DNA of 64,000 nt from Vulcaniibacterium tengchongense (GCF_003814555.1 NZ_RKQN01000005.1:1-64000), one strand, 5' to 3'. Positions 38,679 to 46,917 are shown, counted from the first letter of the stretch. Program-made: numbers and translations. The notes: generated from the letters alone by a model not told the origin.

Positions 38679-38864
38679 GCGGCGTCGTCCGGCCAGGCCT
38701 CGTCCGTGTTTCGCCCGCATCCGGGAGGCGTGGCCCTTGCGCACGATTCCCCGCGCAGCACGGAGTCCTTCCCTTCCGTGGGGCGATCCCTTGGGGGCGA
38801 GGGGTTTCGGTTGGTGCGGGAGTATTACCGGCTTGCCATGAGGCGCCACACCTGGAGTCGCGGT

Positions 38865-38902
38865 CCACTGACGTGGCGCGGCCAAATTCGGACGTCAGGT
38901 GG
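38865..38902. promoter_or_regulatory. Inverted repeat at the start of a small orphan gene
   Basis: CCACTGACGT (38865-38874) faces ACGTCAGGTGG (38892-38902), a near-perfect 10-11-base inverted repeat with one inserted base and a 17-base centre. Arm centres are about 27 bases apart, compatible with a dimeric regulator on one face of the helix. It ends at the first codon of the candidate gene at 38905. Confidence 0.45.
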
Positions 38903-38904
38903 CT

Positions 38905-39144
38905 ATGGCACATTCCAGCACCCAGGCGCGGGAGCTAGAAAGGCTTGGGCGCGGCATGTGCTCGCTGGTGATGGGCATCGGGGCGTTCTTCGCCTACCTC
39001 AGCGAGATGTTCGGGTGGGCGCGGGCACCCGACGCTACCGGCGAGGCCGCCTCGCTGTTCCATGGCACGACGGGCTTGGCTGGTGCTTGGCTAGCGGCCC
39101 ATGGCGTGCGCCGTGCCCTTCCGCTTGCCGGCCCACGGGCCTGA
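38905..39144 (+). CDS. Possible small orphan protein, 79 residues
   Basis: From ATG 38905 (a GTG at 38899 is in frame) to TGA 39144. The sequence has a helical N-terminal stretch (SSTQARELERLGRGM), one moderately hydrophobic segment (SLVMGIGAFFAYLSEMFG) and a Gly/Ala-rich end. I recognise no family. In favour of it being real: a dyad symmetry at its start and a hairpin directly after its stop. Against it: no clear ribosome site and atypical codon use. Confidence 0.35.
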   Translation: MAHSSTQARELERLGRGMCSLVMGIGAFFAYLSEMFGWARAPDATGEAASLFHGTTGLAGAWLAAHGVRRALPLAGPRA

Positions 39145-39154
39145 CAACGGTTCG

Positions 39155-39180
39155 AACCGATGCCGCTTTGCGGCTCGGTT
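39155..39180 (+). terminator. Terminator-like hairpin after the small orphan gene
   Basis: AACCGA-T-GCCGC (39155-39166) pairs with GCGGC-TCGGTT (39170-39180) across a TTT loop, with one bulged base. CAAC/GTTG further out can extend it. It begins ten bases after the stop at 39144. There is no T run, so factor-independent termination is not assured. Confidence 0.4.
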
Positions 39181-39719
39181 TCGGGCTGTTGTAGGCGATT
39201 GGGTTCGTATTGGCCTTCGCCCGGAGCAGGGCGGGCGAGCGTAGGCACGTGCCGCGAGCGGTCGGCGTCCTGCGCCTGCATGCTCGAAGCGGCTTTTCCG
39301 GTGGTCCGCGCAGGGCGGGCCCTGGCCCGCTGTGCGCCTTCTACGTCCGCCTGCGCCGTTGCAGCAGGCTTTCTTCCAGGCGGGCGCGACTCGCCGGTAC
39401 TCGCAGCCGCGCGCACCCCGTAATGCATCCGGAGCGGAAGGCCGCGACGCCGCCCCGGCAAGCGGGAACCTGACGGCCATTCGCCCGCGCCGGGGCGCTT
39501 TGCGGCGCGGCCCGCGGGGGCCGGTCGAGCGCCCGGGCGCCACCCGGGGCGGCGCCGGGCGTAGTGCATTGCGCTTGTGATGCGCGACCCGGTTTCACCG
39601 GCGCACCCCACCTAGGCTCATCTCCTCGTCGCCGGAAGCGAGGCGGTCGCGGACATGCGGCCCGCAGTGGAAACCACATCGGCCTGCCCGGCTCCAGGCC
39701 TTCTGGATTGGAGAAAGTC

Positions 39720-40589
39720 ATGGAATTTCGACGCGGTCGGCCCCTCGCCTGGGCCATCCTTTCCTTGCTGGGCCTCGGCGGTCTTTCCCCGCCGGCGTTC
39801 GCGCAGAGCGCGAATGTGCAGTCGGCCTCGACCTCGACTTGCAACATCAAAGGGCGCGTGACGCTGACGATCGCCGGCATCAGGAGCGAAGTGCCGTTGA
39901 CCTGCGTGAACCCGACCGGCCAGAGCGCGCCAGGGAGCGACGCCAGTGCCCTGGCCAGCACCACGGCGCTGGGCATTCCGGCGATCGCGAACCTGGCCAG
40001 CGTGTCGGCGCCCTTCGGCGAGAGCGCATGGAAGAATTCGCCCGGCACGACCATGTTGATCGGCGACGCCGGCGCATCCGATGTCGCGTTGCTGCAGGAC
40101 GGCGTATCGACGGCGGATGTGGCGGGCCGCATCGATTGCGTCAGCACGACCGGCAGCGCGATCGTGGACTGCGCGGCCGCGATGGCGATCGGGGCGCTGC
40201 ATATCGGCGGACAGGAGGTGGACCTTCCGCCGGAGCCGATCCCGATCAACACCGTCGTGCCGATCGCCAACCTCGATCTGGCCGTAGCGCTGCCTCTGGT
40301 CGGCACGATAGCCGTTCCGATCAACGGAGCGGTCACCTTGAACAGAGTCGAGGTGACGGGGCAAGACTCGAACAATCCGCGCATCGAACATGCGCCGATC
40401 TCGGTGAGCGCGAGCGGCAGCGTCGACGTGCTGGGCGTCGGGTTGGTGGGCGTGGATATCCGGCTGGACGATTACACGGACATGAAGATCACATGGAGGT
40501 CGGACGCCGGTCCTGTCGCCATTACCTTGAGGCCGGCGCCTTACGAGTCCTTGGAGGTTGTTGAAATCCCTGGCGCCACTTCGCAGTAA
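39720..40589 (+). CDS. Orphan secreted protein of unknown function
   Basis: 289 residues with a clear signal peptide (PLAWAILSLLGLGGLSPPAFAQ). The mature part is Ala/Val/Ile/Asp/Ser-rich and looks beta-stranded: SVSAPFGESAWKNS, TTMLIGDAGASDVALLQDG, PISVSASGSVDVLGVGLVGV. Four Cys (STCNIKG, PLTCVNPT, RIDCVST, VDCAAAM) could form two disulfides. It lacks a lipobox, sortase motif or autotransporter end. ATG 39720 with GGAG at 39710 is the start; an upstream extension in frame has no coding character. Codon use is less GC-biased than its neighbours, hinting at acquisition. I do not recognise the family. Confidence 0.72.
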   Translation: MEFRRGRPLAWAILSLLGLGGLSPPAFAQSANVQSASTSTCNIKGRVTLTIAGIRSEVPLTCVNPTGQSAPGSDASALASTTALGIPAIANLASVSAPFGESAWKNSPGTTMLIGDAGASDVALLQDGVSTADVAGRIDCVSTTGSAIVDCAAAMAIGALHIGGQEVDLPPEPIPINTVVPIANLDLAVALPLVGTIAVPINGAVTLNRVEVTGQDSNNPRIEHAPISVSASGSVDVLGVGLVGVDIRLDDYTDMKITWRSDAGPVAITLRPAPYESLEVVEIPGATSQ

Positions 40590-40929
40590 CCCGCGGAATC
40601 GCCGAAGGCCTACAGCGCCGAGACCGTGGCCCGTCCCGCGGTCCCGGCGCGCTGCTATCGTCAGTGCACCGGCCGGGTGCGGCGGCTCGGTTCGGCAGCC
40701 GAGCTACACCTTGATCCTGTCCTACGACTTGTATTCTCGGAGCGGCGATGGGGCGGCCCGGATCTGCGAGTACAGGACGGAGTTCCATTCCCGGCCCCAT
40801 CGGCGGCGACGCATGTGGTGTTCGAGCAAGGGTAGCCCACGTCTCGGGCTTTGCGGCACCCGCGTCGATCCGTTCGACGGCCGTTGAGAGAGGGCGGCTC
40901 GTATTCCAAGGCATCGGAGCAAGCGCGCG
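40590..40929. other. 340-bp region with possible decayed coding material
   Basis: One frame at about 40690-40835 gives LHLDPVLRLVFSERRWGG and GVPFPAPSAATHVVFEQG, which reads more protein-like than its surroundings but has no good start or ribosome site. It may be a gene remnant. Nothing else is seen; GGAGC before 40930 is the RBS of the next gene. Confidence 0.4.
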
Positions 40930-41847
40930 ATGAAAGAAGCGGAACTGGCCAGGTTCGAGATCGACGGCGCCGAGCTGGCGGTGCGGCTGGCCGGCGATCG
41001 GCGGGCGCCGGCGTTGCTGCTGATCCACGGCTTCCCGAGCGCCTCGACCTCGTTCCGCAACGTGATCGGCCCGCTGGCGCGGGACTGCTTCGTGATCGCG
41101 CCGGACCTGCCGGGCTTCGGCGCGTCGGAACCGGTCGAGCCGGCGTCGTTCGCGCGCTTCGCGGACGTGATCGAAGCGCTGCTCGCGCGGCTCGGCGTCG
41201 CCTCCTTCCACCTCTACCTGCACGATTACGGCGCGGCGGTGGGCCTGCATCTGGCCACGCGCGCGCCGCAGCGCATCCGCGGCCTCATCGTCCAGAACGC
41301 CAACGCGCACGAGAGCGGCATGGGCCCGCAATGGGCGGCGACGCGCGCGTACTGGGACGACCCGACGCCGGAACGGCAGGCCGAGGCCACCGCGCACCTG
41401 ACCTTCGAGGGCACGCGCGACCAGTACGTGGGCGGCGTGCCGCCGGACGTCGCCGCACGCGTCGAGCCGCGGCTGTGGGAGGAAGACTGGCGCATCATGT
41501 CGCGGCCCGGCCGGCTCGAGATGCACCGGCGGCTGGTGCTCGACTACCGCAGCCACTGCGCCCGGTTCGGCGAGATCGCCGAGTACCTGCGGCGGTGGCA
41601 GCCCCCGGCGCTGCTGCTGTGGGGGCGGCACGACATCTTCTTCGACCTCGCCGAGACCCTCTCCTGGATGCAGGCGTTGCCGCGCATGGAGGCGCACATC
41701 CTCGACGGCCCGCATTTCCTGCTGGAAACCCACCCGGCCGAGTGCGCGGCGTTGATGCGGGAGTTCCTGCGGCGGGTGGAAGGGCCCGGCGACGACCGGG
41801 CCGTTGCCTTGCAGCGCGCCCGGCCACCTGGGGAGGGGAGCGGCTAG
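40930..41847 (+). CDS. Alpha/beta hydrolase with Asp nucleophile (epoxide hydrolase/dehalogenase type)
   Basis: 305 residues. The oxyanion-hole motif is LLIHGFPSAS, followed by PDLPGFGASE. The nucleophile elbow reads LHDYGAAVG, with Asp in place of Ser, as in epoxide hydrolases and haloalkane or fluoroacetate dehalogenases. The acid is likely in LLWGRHDIFF and the catalytic His in LDGPHFLLETHP. A cap domain with several Trp and Tyr lies between. The substrate cannot be told from sequence. It stands alone between two gene-poor stretches. Confidence 0.85.
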   Translation: MKEAELARFEIDGAELAVRLAGDRRAPALLLIHGFPSASTSFRNVIGPLARDCFVIAPDLPGFGASEPVEPASFARFADVIEALLARLGVASFHLYLHDYGAAVGLHLATRAPQRIRGLIVQNANAHESGMGPQWAATRAYWDDPTPERQAEATAHLTFEGTRDQYVGGVPPDVAARVEPRLWEEDWRIMSRPGRLEMHRRLVLDYRSHCARFGEIAEYLRRWQPPALLLWGRHDIFFDLAETLSWMQALPRMEAHILDGPHFLLETHPAECAALMREFLRRVEGPGDDRAVALQRARPPGEGSG

Positions 41848-41903
41848 GTTCCGAGGCGTATCGAAGGCGATCCGCACCTTGGCGATGGATCCCGGATCCC
41901 AAC

Positions 41904-42110
41904 GATGAGGCCCCGAACCTCGGCGACCAGGTTCCGGACATCGATGATGGCGTTCCTGAGGTCATCGATGAGGTCCGCGACGCCCCTGATGAGGTCCCGG
42001 ACGTCTCCGGCGAGGTTCCAGACGCCATCGATGAGGTCGCCGGCGTCAACGATGGGGTTCCGGACGCCATCGACGAGGTCTCTGGCGCCAACGAAGAGGT
42101 CCGGAACCCC
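41904..42110. repeat. Imperfect 21-bp tandem repeat
   Basis: Ten units of 18, 21, 24, 21 (six times) and 18 bases, based on GATGAGGTNCCGGACGNCNNC. All lengths are multiples of three. Read forward in one frame they give acidic heptads (DEVPDVS, GEVPDAI, DEVAGVN, DGVPDAI, DEVSGAN). The two 42-base blocks at 42009-42050 and 42051-42092 are the most alike. It could be the remnant of a repeat-protein gene or an iteron-like array. Confidence 0.8.
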
Positions 42111-42142
42111 GTTCGAGGAGAGACCGACCCGATCGCCGGAAG

Positions 42143-42151
42143 TTATCCACA
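42143..42151 (+). promoter_or_regulatory. Perfect DnaA box
   Basis: TTATCCACA, the strongest consensus DnaA-binding nonamer, 32 bases beyond the end of the 21-bp repeat array. I see only one copy here. In DNA this GC-rich a chance match is uncommon, but a single box does not make an origin. Confidence 0.45.
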
Positions 42152-42231
42152 GGCGGGGACGGAGCCGGCGGCGGTGGGCCCCAGGCAGCCCGCCCCGCGC
42201 CAGGCGGTGCCGGGCGGGACAAGCCCCGCCG

Positions 42232-42969
42232 TCAGCCGAAATCGCCGAACCGGGCCTGCAGGGCGGCGATGGCGGCGAGGCCGGCGGTCTCGGTGCGCAG
42301 GATGCGCGGGCCCAGGCGCAGGCCGGCGAAGCCGGCGGCGCGGAGCTGTTCGCGGTCGAGCGGGGACCAGCCGCCCTCGGGGCCGATGGCGAGGTGGATC
42401 GGCGCGGCCAGGTCCGCCTGCAGGGTGGAGAAGGCGAGCTCGCCCCCGGGATCGAGGACCAGCCGCAGTCCGCCGGCCGGCAGGGCGTCGAGCGCGGCGG
42501 CCAGCGGCACCGGCGCGAACACCTCGGGCACGCGCGCGCGGCCGCTCTGCTCGCACGCCGACGCCACCACGCTGCGCCAATGCGCCAGGCGCTTCTGCGC
42601 GCGCGCCTCGTCCAGCCTGACCTCGCTGCGCTGCGACCACAGCGGGCGGAATTCGGCCGCGCCCAGCTCGGTGGCCTTCTGCAGGATCAGGTCCATCTTC
42701 TCGCCGCGCGCCACGCCCTGCAGCAGCGCCAGCCGCAGCGGCGACTCGTTGGCGACCGCGCGCGCGGCGCCGACGGCCACGCGCACCTCGCGCTTGCCGG
42801 CCGCGACGATGCGCGCGTCGTAGTCGTGGCCGCGGCCGTCGAACAGCACGCAGGCATCGCCCACGCCCAGGCGCAGCACGCGGGTCAGGTGCGCGGCCGC
42901 GCTCTCCGGCAGCGCGAGCTCGCCGCCGGGCGCCAGCGGCGCGTCGACGTGCACGCGGGTCAGGCGCAT
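42232..42969 (-). CDS. rsmE: 16S rRNA m3U1498 methyltransferase RsmE
   Basis: 245 residues, a SPOUT-class enzyme that methylates U1498 of 16S rRNA with S-adenosylmethionine. Family marks: N-terminal PUA-like part (HLTRVLRLGVGD, FDGRGHDYDARI), KMDLILQKATELGAAEFRPL, AIGPEGGWSPLDREQL and the knot LRLGPRILRTETAGLAAI. Its start lies inside the end of bioA (ten-base overlap), so the two are co-transcribed. Confidence 0.95.
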   Translation of the reverse strand: MRLTRVHVDAPLAPGGELALPESAAAHLTRVLRLGVGDACVLFDGRGHDYDARIVAAGKREVRVAVGAARAVANESPLRLALLQGVARGEKMDLILQKATELGAAEFRPLWSQRSEVRLDEARAQKRLAHWRSVVASACEQSGRARVPEVFAPVPLAAALDALPAGGLRLVLDPGGELAFSTLQADLAAPIHLAIGPEGGWSPLDREQLRAAGFAGLRLGPRILRTETAGLAAIAALQARFGDFG

Positions 42970-44390
42970 CCGGCCTCCGCGAGCGCATGGTCGATGGCGG
43001 CGCGGGTGGTGTCGGCGAGCAGCCGCAGCGCGTCGTCGTCCACGCAGTACGGCGGCATCCAGTACAGCACGTCGCCGAGCGGGCGCAGCAGCACGCCGCG
43101 GGCGAGCGCGCCGCGGTAGGCGCGCAGGCCGAGGCGCGCGGCCGGGTCGAACGGGGTGCGCCGGTCGCCGTTACGCGCCAGCTCGAACGCCACGATCATG
43201 CCGGCCTGGCGCACGTCGGCGACGTGCGGGTGTCCGGCAAGGGCCGCAGCGTGCCCGGCCATGCGCGTGGCGGTGGCGCGGTTGCGTTCGATCACGCCGT
43301 CGGCGGCGAAGATGTCGAGCGTCGCCAGGGCCGCCGCGCAGGCCAGCGGGTTGCCGGTGTAGCTGTGCGAATGCAGGAACGCGCGCTCGCGCGAGTCGTC
43401 GAGGAAGCCGTCGTAGATCGACTGCGTCGCCAGCACCGCGGCCAGCGGCAGGGCGCCGCCGGTCAGGCCCTTGGACAGGCAGAGCAGGTCGGGTTGGATG
43501 CCGGCCGCCCCGTCGGCCGCCGGCGCCTGCTCGCAGGCGAACAGCGTGCCGGTGCGGCCGAAGCCGACCGCGATCTCGTCGGCGATCAGGAACACGCCGT
43601 GCGCGTCGCACAGCTCGCGCGCGCGGCGCAGGTACAGCGGGTGGTGCATGCGCATGCCGCCGGCGCACTGCACGCGCGGCTCCAGGATCAGCGCGCAGAC
43701 CTCGCCGGGGTGGCGCTCGAGCAGCTCGCGCAGCGCCGCCGCGGCGCGCTCGGCGCGCTGCGCGGGGCTCTCGCCCGGCTCGCACAGGTAGGCGTCGGGC
43801 GAGGGCGCGAACAGCGCTTCCGCCAGCAGCGGCGCGTACACGCGGCGGTACAGCGGGATGTCGCCGACCGCGAGCGCGCCGAGGGTCTCGCCGTGGTAGC
43901 CGTTCTCCAGGGCGACGAACTTGGTGCGCCTGGTCTCGCCGCGGTTGCGGAACCAGTGGAACGCCATCTTCAGCGCGACCTCGACCCCGGCCGAGCCGTT
44001 GTCGGCGTAGAACACCTTGGCCAGCGGCTCGCGCCCGGCCTCGCGCGGCGCGATCGCGAGCAGGCGCTCGGCCAGCTCGACCGCCGGCGCGTGCGAGCAG
44101 CCGGCGAGGATCACGTGCTCCAGCGTGCCGGCCTGGCGCGCGATCGCGGCGACGATGCGCGGCTCGGCGTGGCCGAACAGGTTGGTCCACCAGCTGCTGA
44201 TCGCGTCGAGGTAGCGGCGGCCGTCGCGGCCGACCAGCCACGCGCCTTCGCCGCGCTCGACCGGCAGCAGCGGCAGCACGTCGGGGTGCTCGCGCATCTG
44301 CGTGCACGGATGCCACAGCACGGCCAGGTCGCGCGAACGCCAGTGCTCGGCCTCGGTTATCATCGACGCATCGGAAGTCCCGTCCTGCAT
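42960..44390 (-). CDS. bioA: Adenosylmethionine-8-amino-7-oxononanoate aminotransferase BioA
   Basis: 476 residues, a class III PLP aminotransferase that turns KAPA into DAPA in biotin synthesis with SAM as amino donor. VLWHPCTQMREH and ISSWWTNLFGHAEPRI (substrate site), SAGVEVALKMAFHWF, the PLP-phosphate Asp in LIADEIAVGFGRTG and the Schiff-base Lys in CLSKGLTGGALPL (near 306) are all present. Residues 1-20 are an extension. The ATG at 44390 is supported by a -10-like GATAAT ending six bases upstream. Confidence 0.95.
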   Translation of the reverse strand: MQDGTSDASMITEAEHWRSRDLAVLWHPCTQMREHPDVLPLLPVERGEGAWLVGRDGRRYLDAISSWWTNLFGHAEPRIVAAIARQAGTLEHVILAGCSHAPAVELAERLLAIAPREAGREPLAKVFYADNGSAGVEVALKMAFHWFRNRGETRRTKFVALENGYHGETLGALAVGDIPLYRRVYAPLLAEALFAPSPDAYLCEPGESPAQRAERAAAALRELLERHPGEVCALILEPRVQCAGGMRMHHPLYLRRARELCDAHGVFLIADEIAVGFGRTGTLFACEQAPAADGAAGIQPDLLCLSKGLTGGALPLAAVLATQSIYDGFLDDSRERAFLHSHSYTGNPLACAAALATLDIFAADGVIERNRATATRMAGHAAALAGHPHVADVRQAGMIVAFELARNGDRRTPFDPAARLGLRAYRGALARGVLLRPLGDVLYWMPPYCVDDDALRLLADTTRAAIDHALAEAGCA

Positions 44391-44396
44391 GCGGCC

Positions 44397-44402
44397 ATTA
44401 TC
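44397..44402 (-). promoter_or_regulatory. -10 element of bioA, predicting a leaderless mRNA
   Basis: GATAAT on the minus strand (5 of 6 matches to TATAAT) ends six bases before the bioA ATG, the same spacing as at recQ and at 12885. No BirA operator is evident in the 133-base divergent gap. Confidence 0.5.
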
Positions 44403-44523
44403 GGCGCGCGCGCGGGCAGGGCCTAGCCCCGAAGCGTCGCCCGGGCCAGGCGTACCGGCTGCGCCGGCCGCGGCGCGCCCCAGTCCCCGTCGCGATCGGG
44501 ACGCCCGTTCCTTCGGATACCGC

Positions 44524-45075
44524 ATGTCCCGCCGCCTGCCGACCATCCACCGCATCACCGAGCACGACGCCGGCCCGTACCGGCTGGAGCGGCTGGACCT
44601 GGAGTTCGCCAACGGCGAGCGCCGCCACTACGAACGCCTGCACGGCCGCGGCCACGGCGCGGTGGTGGTGGTGCCGCTGCTCGACGACGACACGGTGCTG
44701 CTGGTGCGCGAGTACGCCGCCGGCGTGCACCGCTACGAGCTGGGCCTGGTCAAGGGGCGCATCGACGCCGGCGAGACGCCGCTGCAGGCCGCCGACCGCG
44801 AACTGAAGGAAGAGGCCGGCTACGGCGCGCGTTCGCTGACCGTGCTGCGCGCGCTGACGTTGGCGCCGACCTACATGAGCCACCAGGCGCACCTGGTGAT
44901 CGCGCGCGACCTCTATCCCGAGCGCCTGCCCGGCGACGAGCCCGAGGAGCTGGAAGTGGTGCCGTGGAAGCTCGACGCGCTGCACGAGCTGATCCTGCGC
45001 GAGGACTTCTCCGAGGGGCGCAGCATCGCCGCGCTGTTCATCGCCCGCGAATGGCTGAGGACCGCGCCCCGATGA
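44524..45075 (+). CDS. nudE: ADP-compounds hydrolase NudE
   Basis: 183 residues, a Nudix enzyme cleaving ADP-ribose, NADH and Ap3A type substrates. The Nudix box is GRIDAGETPLQAADRELKEEAG (continuing with Y), with Gly, Glu, Arg and the RELKEE metal-binding core in place. TYMSHQAHLVIARDLYPERL and EELEVVPWKLD are typical of NudE. It diverges from bioA and its stop overlaps the cysQ ATG. Confidence 0.93.
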   Translation: MSRRLPTIHRITEHDAGPYRLERLDLEFANGERRHYERLHGRGHGAVVVVPLLDDDTVLLVREYAAGVHRYELGLVKGRIDAGETPLQAADRELKEEAGYGARSLTVLRALTLAPTYMSHQAHLVIARDLYPERLPGDEPEELEVVPWKLDALHELILREDFSEGRSIAALFIAREWLRTAPR

Positions 45076-45869
45076 GCCTGTCCGCCCGGTTGCGCGAGGA
45101 CGTGATCGCGCTGGCCCGCGACGCCGCCGCCGCGATCCTGGGCATCTACGACAGCGACTTCGCCGTCCAGCACAAGGACGACGACTCGCCGCTGACCGCC
45201 GCCGACCTGGCCGCGCACCGCTGCATCGTCGACGGCCTGGCGCGGCTGACCCCGGACATTCCGGTGCTGTCGGAGGAGTCCGCGCACGAGGTGAGCCTGG
45301 GGCTGCGGCGGCAGTGGCGGCGGCTGTGGCTGGTCGACCCGCTCGACGGCACCCGCGAGTTCGTCAAGCGCAACGGCGAGTTCACCGTGAACATCGCCCT
45401 GATCGAGGACGGCGTGGCGACCTACGGCATCGTCCAGGCGCCGGTGACCGGCGCGCTGTGGCACGGCGGCGCGCGACTGGGCGCGTTCCGCCGCGAAGGC
45501 GGGCGCGACGTGCCGGTGCGCGCGCGCGCGCCGGCCACGCCGCCGCTGCGCGTGGCCGCCAGCCGCTCGCATCGCGACGGCCGCACTCAGGCGTTCATCG
45601 CGCGCATGGGCGAGGTGGAGCCGCTCGGCCTGGGCTCGTCGCTGAAGTTCTGCCGCCTGGCCGAGGGCGGGCTCGACGTCTACCCGCGCTTCGGCCCGAC
45701 CAGCGAGTGGGACACCGCCGCCGGCCAGTGCGTGCTGGAAGGCGCCGGCGGCGCGCTGTTCGACCCGCGGGGCCGGCCGTTCCGCTACAACCAGCGCGAG
45801 CGCCTGCTCAACGGCGACTTCATCGCCCTGGGCGACCCGGCGCTGCCGTGGCGGGACTGGCTGGGATGA
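45072..45869 (+). CDS. cysQ: 3'(2'),5'-bisphosphate nucleotidase CysQ
   Basis: 265 residues of the inositol-monophosphatase-like superfamily. It removes the 3'-phosphate from PAP formed in sulfate assimilation. Metal-binding residues: DDDSPLTAADLAAH, VLSEESAHEV, LVDPLDGTREFVKRNGEFTV and PTSEWDTAAGQCVLEGAGG. The nudE-cysQ pairing (ATGA overlap) is common in gammaproteobacteria. Cytosolic or membrane-associated. Confidence 0.95.
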   Translation: MSLSARLREDVIALARDAAAAILGIYDSDFAVQHKDDDSPLTAADLAAHRCIVDGLARLTPDIPVLSEESAHEVSLGLRRQWRRLWLVDPLDGTREFVKRNGEFTVNIALIEDGVATYGIVQAPVTGALWHGGARLGAFRREGGRDVPVRARAPATPPLRVAASRSHRDGRTQAFIARMGEVEPLGLGSSLKFCRLAEGGLDVYPRFGPTSEWDTAAGQCVLEGAGGALFDPRGRPFRYNQRERLLNGDFIALGDPALPWRDWLG

Positions 45870-45993
45870 GGCGCCGCGCCGCGCGCATCGGCGCCGCTTC
45901 CGGCGGTGCCGGCGAGCGGGCGGAGGACGCCGGATCGGCGCCGGCGCGGGAACGGCGGCGCCAGGCCGCCGGAAGCACGACGAGCGAGAGAGC

Positions 45994-46917
45994 ATGAGCG
46001 AGCCCACCGGCGACCCGCGGCGCATCGACACCCTGCTGGCGATCATGGCGCGCCTGCGCGACCCGCAGGGCGGCTGCCCGTGGGACCTCGAGCAGAGCTT
46101 CGCCACGATCGCGCCGTACACGATCGAGGAGGCCTACGAAGTCGCCGACGCGATCGACCGCGGCGACCTCGACGACCTCAAGGACGAGCTCGGCGACCTG
46201 CTGCTGCAGGTGGTGTTCCACGCGCAGATGGCGAAGGAGCAGGGCGCGTTCGGGTTCGCCGACGTGGTCGCCGCGATTTCCGACAAGATGCTGCGCCGGC
46301 ACCCGCACGTGTTCGGCGACGCGCAGGTGGGCGATGCGCAGGCGCAGACCGCGGCCTGGGAGGAGCTCAAGCGGCGCGAGCGCGAGGCCGGCGGGCACGC
46401 CGACCGCTCGGCGTTGGCCGGCGTCGCCCGCGGCCTGCCGGAATGGCAGCGCGCGGCGAAGCTGCAGAAGAAGGCGGCGCGGGTCGGCTTCGACTGGCCC
46501 GGCCCGGAGCCGGTGATCGCCAAGCTGCACGAGGAGATCGAGGAGGTGCGGGCCGAGTTCGCCGCCCGCGCCGCCGCGCCGGACGATGCCGCGGCGCGCG
46601 ATCGCCTGGAGGAGGAGATCGGCGACGTGCTGTTCGTCTGCGCGAACCTGGCGCGCCACGCCGGCGTCGACGTCGGCGCCGCCTTGCGCCGCGCCAATCT
46701 CAAGTTCGAGCGCCGCTTTCGCGCGATGGAAGCGCTGGCCGAGGCCGACGGCACGGCGCTTGCCGCGCTGCCGCCGGAGGCGCAGGATCGCTACTGGGCG
46801 CGGGCCAAGGCGGCCGAGAAGGCGCCGCCGGCGGAGCCGCCCGGGGCGGCGCCGGAGGCGGCCGAGGCCGCGCCGCGCCGACCCGGCGCCCGCACGTTGC
46901 GCGGGAGGACCCCATGA
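45994..46917 (+). CDS. mazG: Nucleoside triphosphate pyrophosphohydrolase MazG
   Basis: 307 residues with two MazG domains. The first starts with ARLRDPQGGCPWDLEQSF and has EEAYEVADAI then DELGDLLLQVVFHAQ as the Mg-binding EExxE and ExxD motifs; the second has LHEEIEEVRAEF and EEEIGDVLFVCANL. It hydrolyses NTPs to NMPs plus pyrophosphate, clears aberrant nucleotides and lowers ppGpp in E. coli. About 40 residues of Ala/Pro/Arg at the C terminus exceed the E. coli length (263). Confidence 0.94.
   Translation: MSEPTGDPRRIDTLLAIMARLRDPQGGCPWDLEQSFATIAPYTIEEAYEVADAIDRGDLDDLKDELGDLLLQVVFHAQMAKEQGAFGFADVVAAISDKMLRRHPHVFGDAQVGDAQAQTAAWEELKRREREAGGHADRSALAGVARGLPEWQRAAKLQKKAARVGFDWPGPEPVIAKLHEEIEEVRAEFAARAAAPDDAAARDRLEEEIGDVLFVCANLARHAGVDVGAALRRANLKFERRFRAMEALAEADGTALAALPPEAQDRYWARAKAAEKAPPAEPPGAAPEAAEAAPRRPGARTLRGRTP

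Larger units (their letters stand above)
38679..39719. other. 1-kb gene-poor region
   Basis: Coding signal is weak throughout. It holds an inverted repeat at 38865-38902, a possible 79-residue gene (38905-39144), and a hairpin at 39155-39180, listed separately. From 39190 to 39719 the frames in all phases carry atypical Cys/His/Arg-rich translations that I read as non-coding. Base composition is somewhat less GC-rich than in the flanking genes up to about 39400. Confidence 0.6.
41848..42231. other. 384-bp region without a recognisable gene
   Basis: Holds a short-period tandem repeat (41904-42110) and a DnaA-box sequence (42143-42151). All three forward frames and one reverse frame are open through it because of the repeat, but none has a convincing start. 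Confidence 0.6.

Noticed and set aside
39564-39719. N-terminal extension of the orphan secreted protein
   Set aside because: The added residues are Arg/Gly/His-rich and would bury the signal peptide; a ribosome site sits just before ATG 39720.
40558-40887. 109-residue forward reading frame after the secreted protein
   Set aside because: It overlaps the end of the previous gene, is Arg-rich without motifs, and lacks a ribosome site. At most it covers a decayed remnant.
41495-42091. Ser/Thr-rich reverse-strand protein over the 21-bp repeat
   Set aside because: Its composition comes from the repeat itself; it overlaps the hydrolase gene antisense and has no ribosome site.
42143-42151. A chromosomal replication origin
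   Set aside because: Only one DnaA box is visible, with no AT-rich unwinding region and no dnaA, dnaN or parAB genes nearby.
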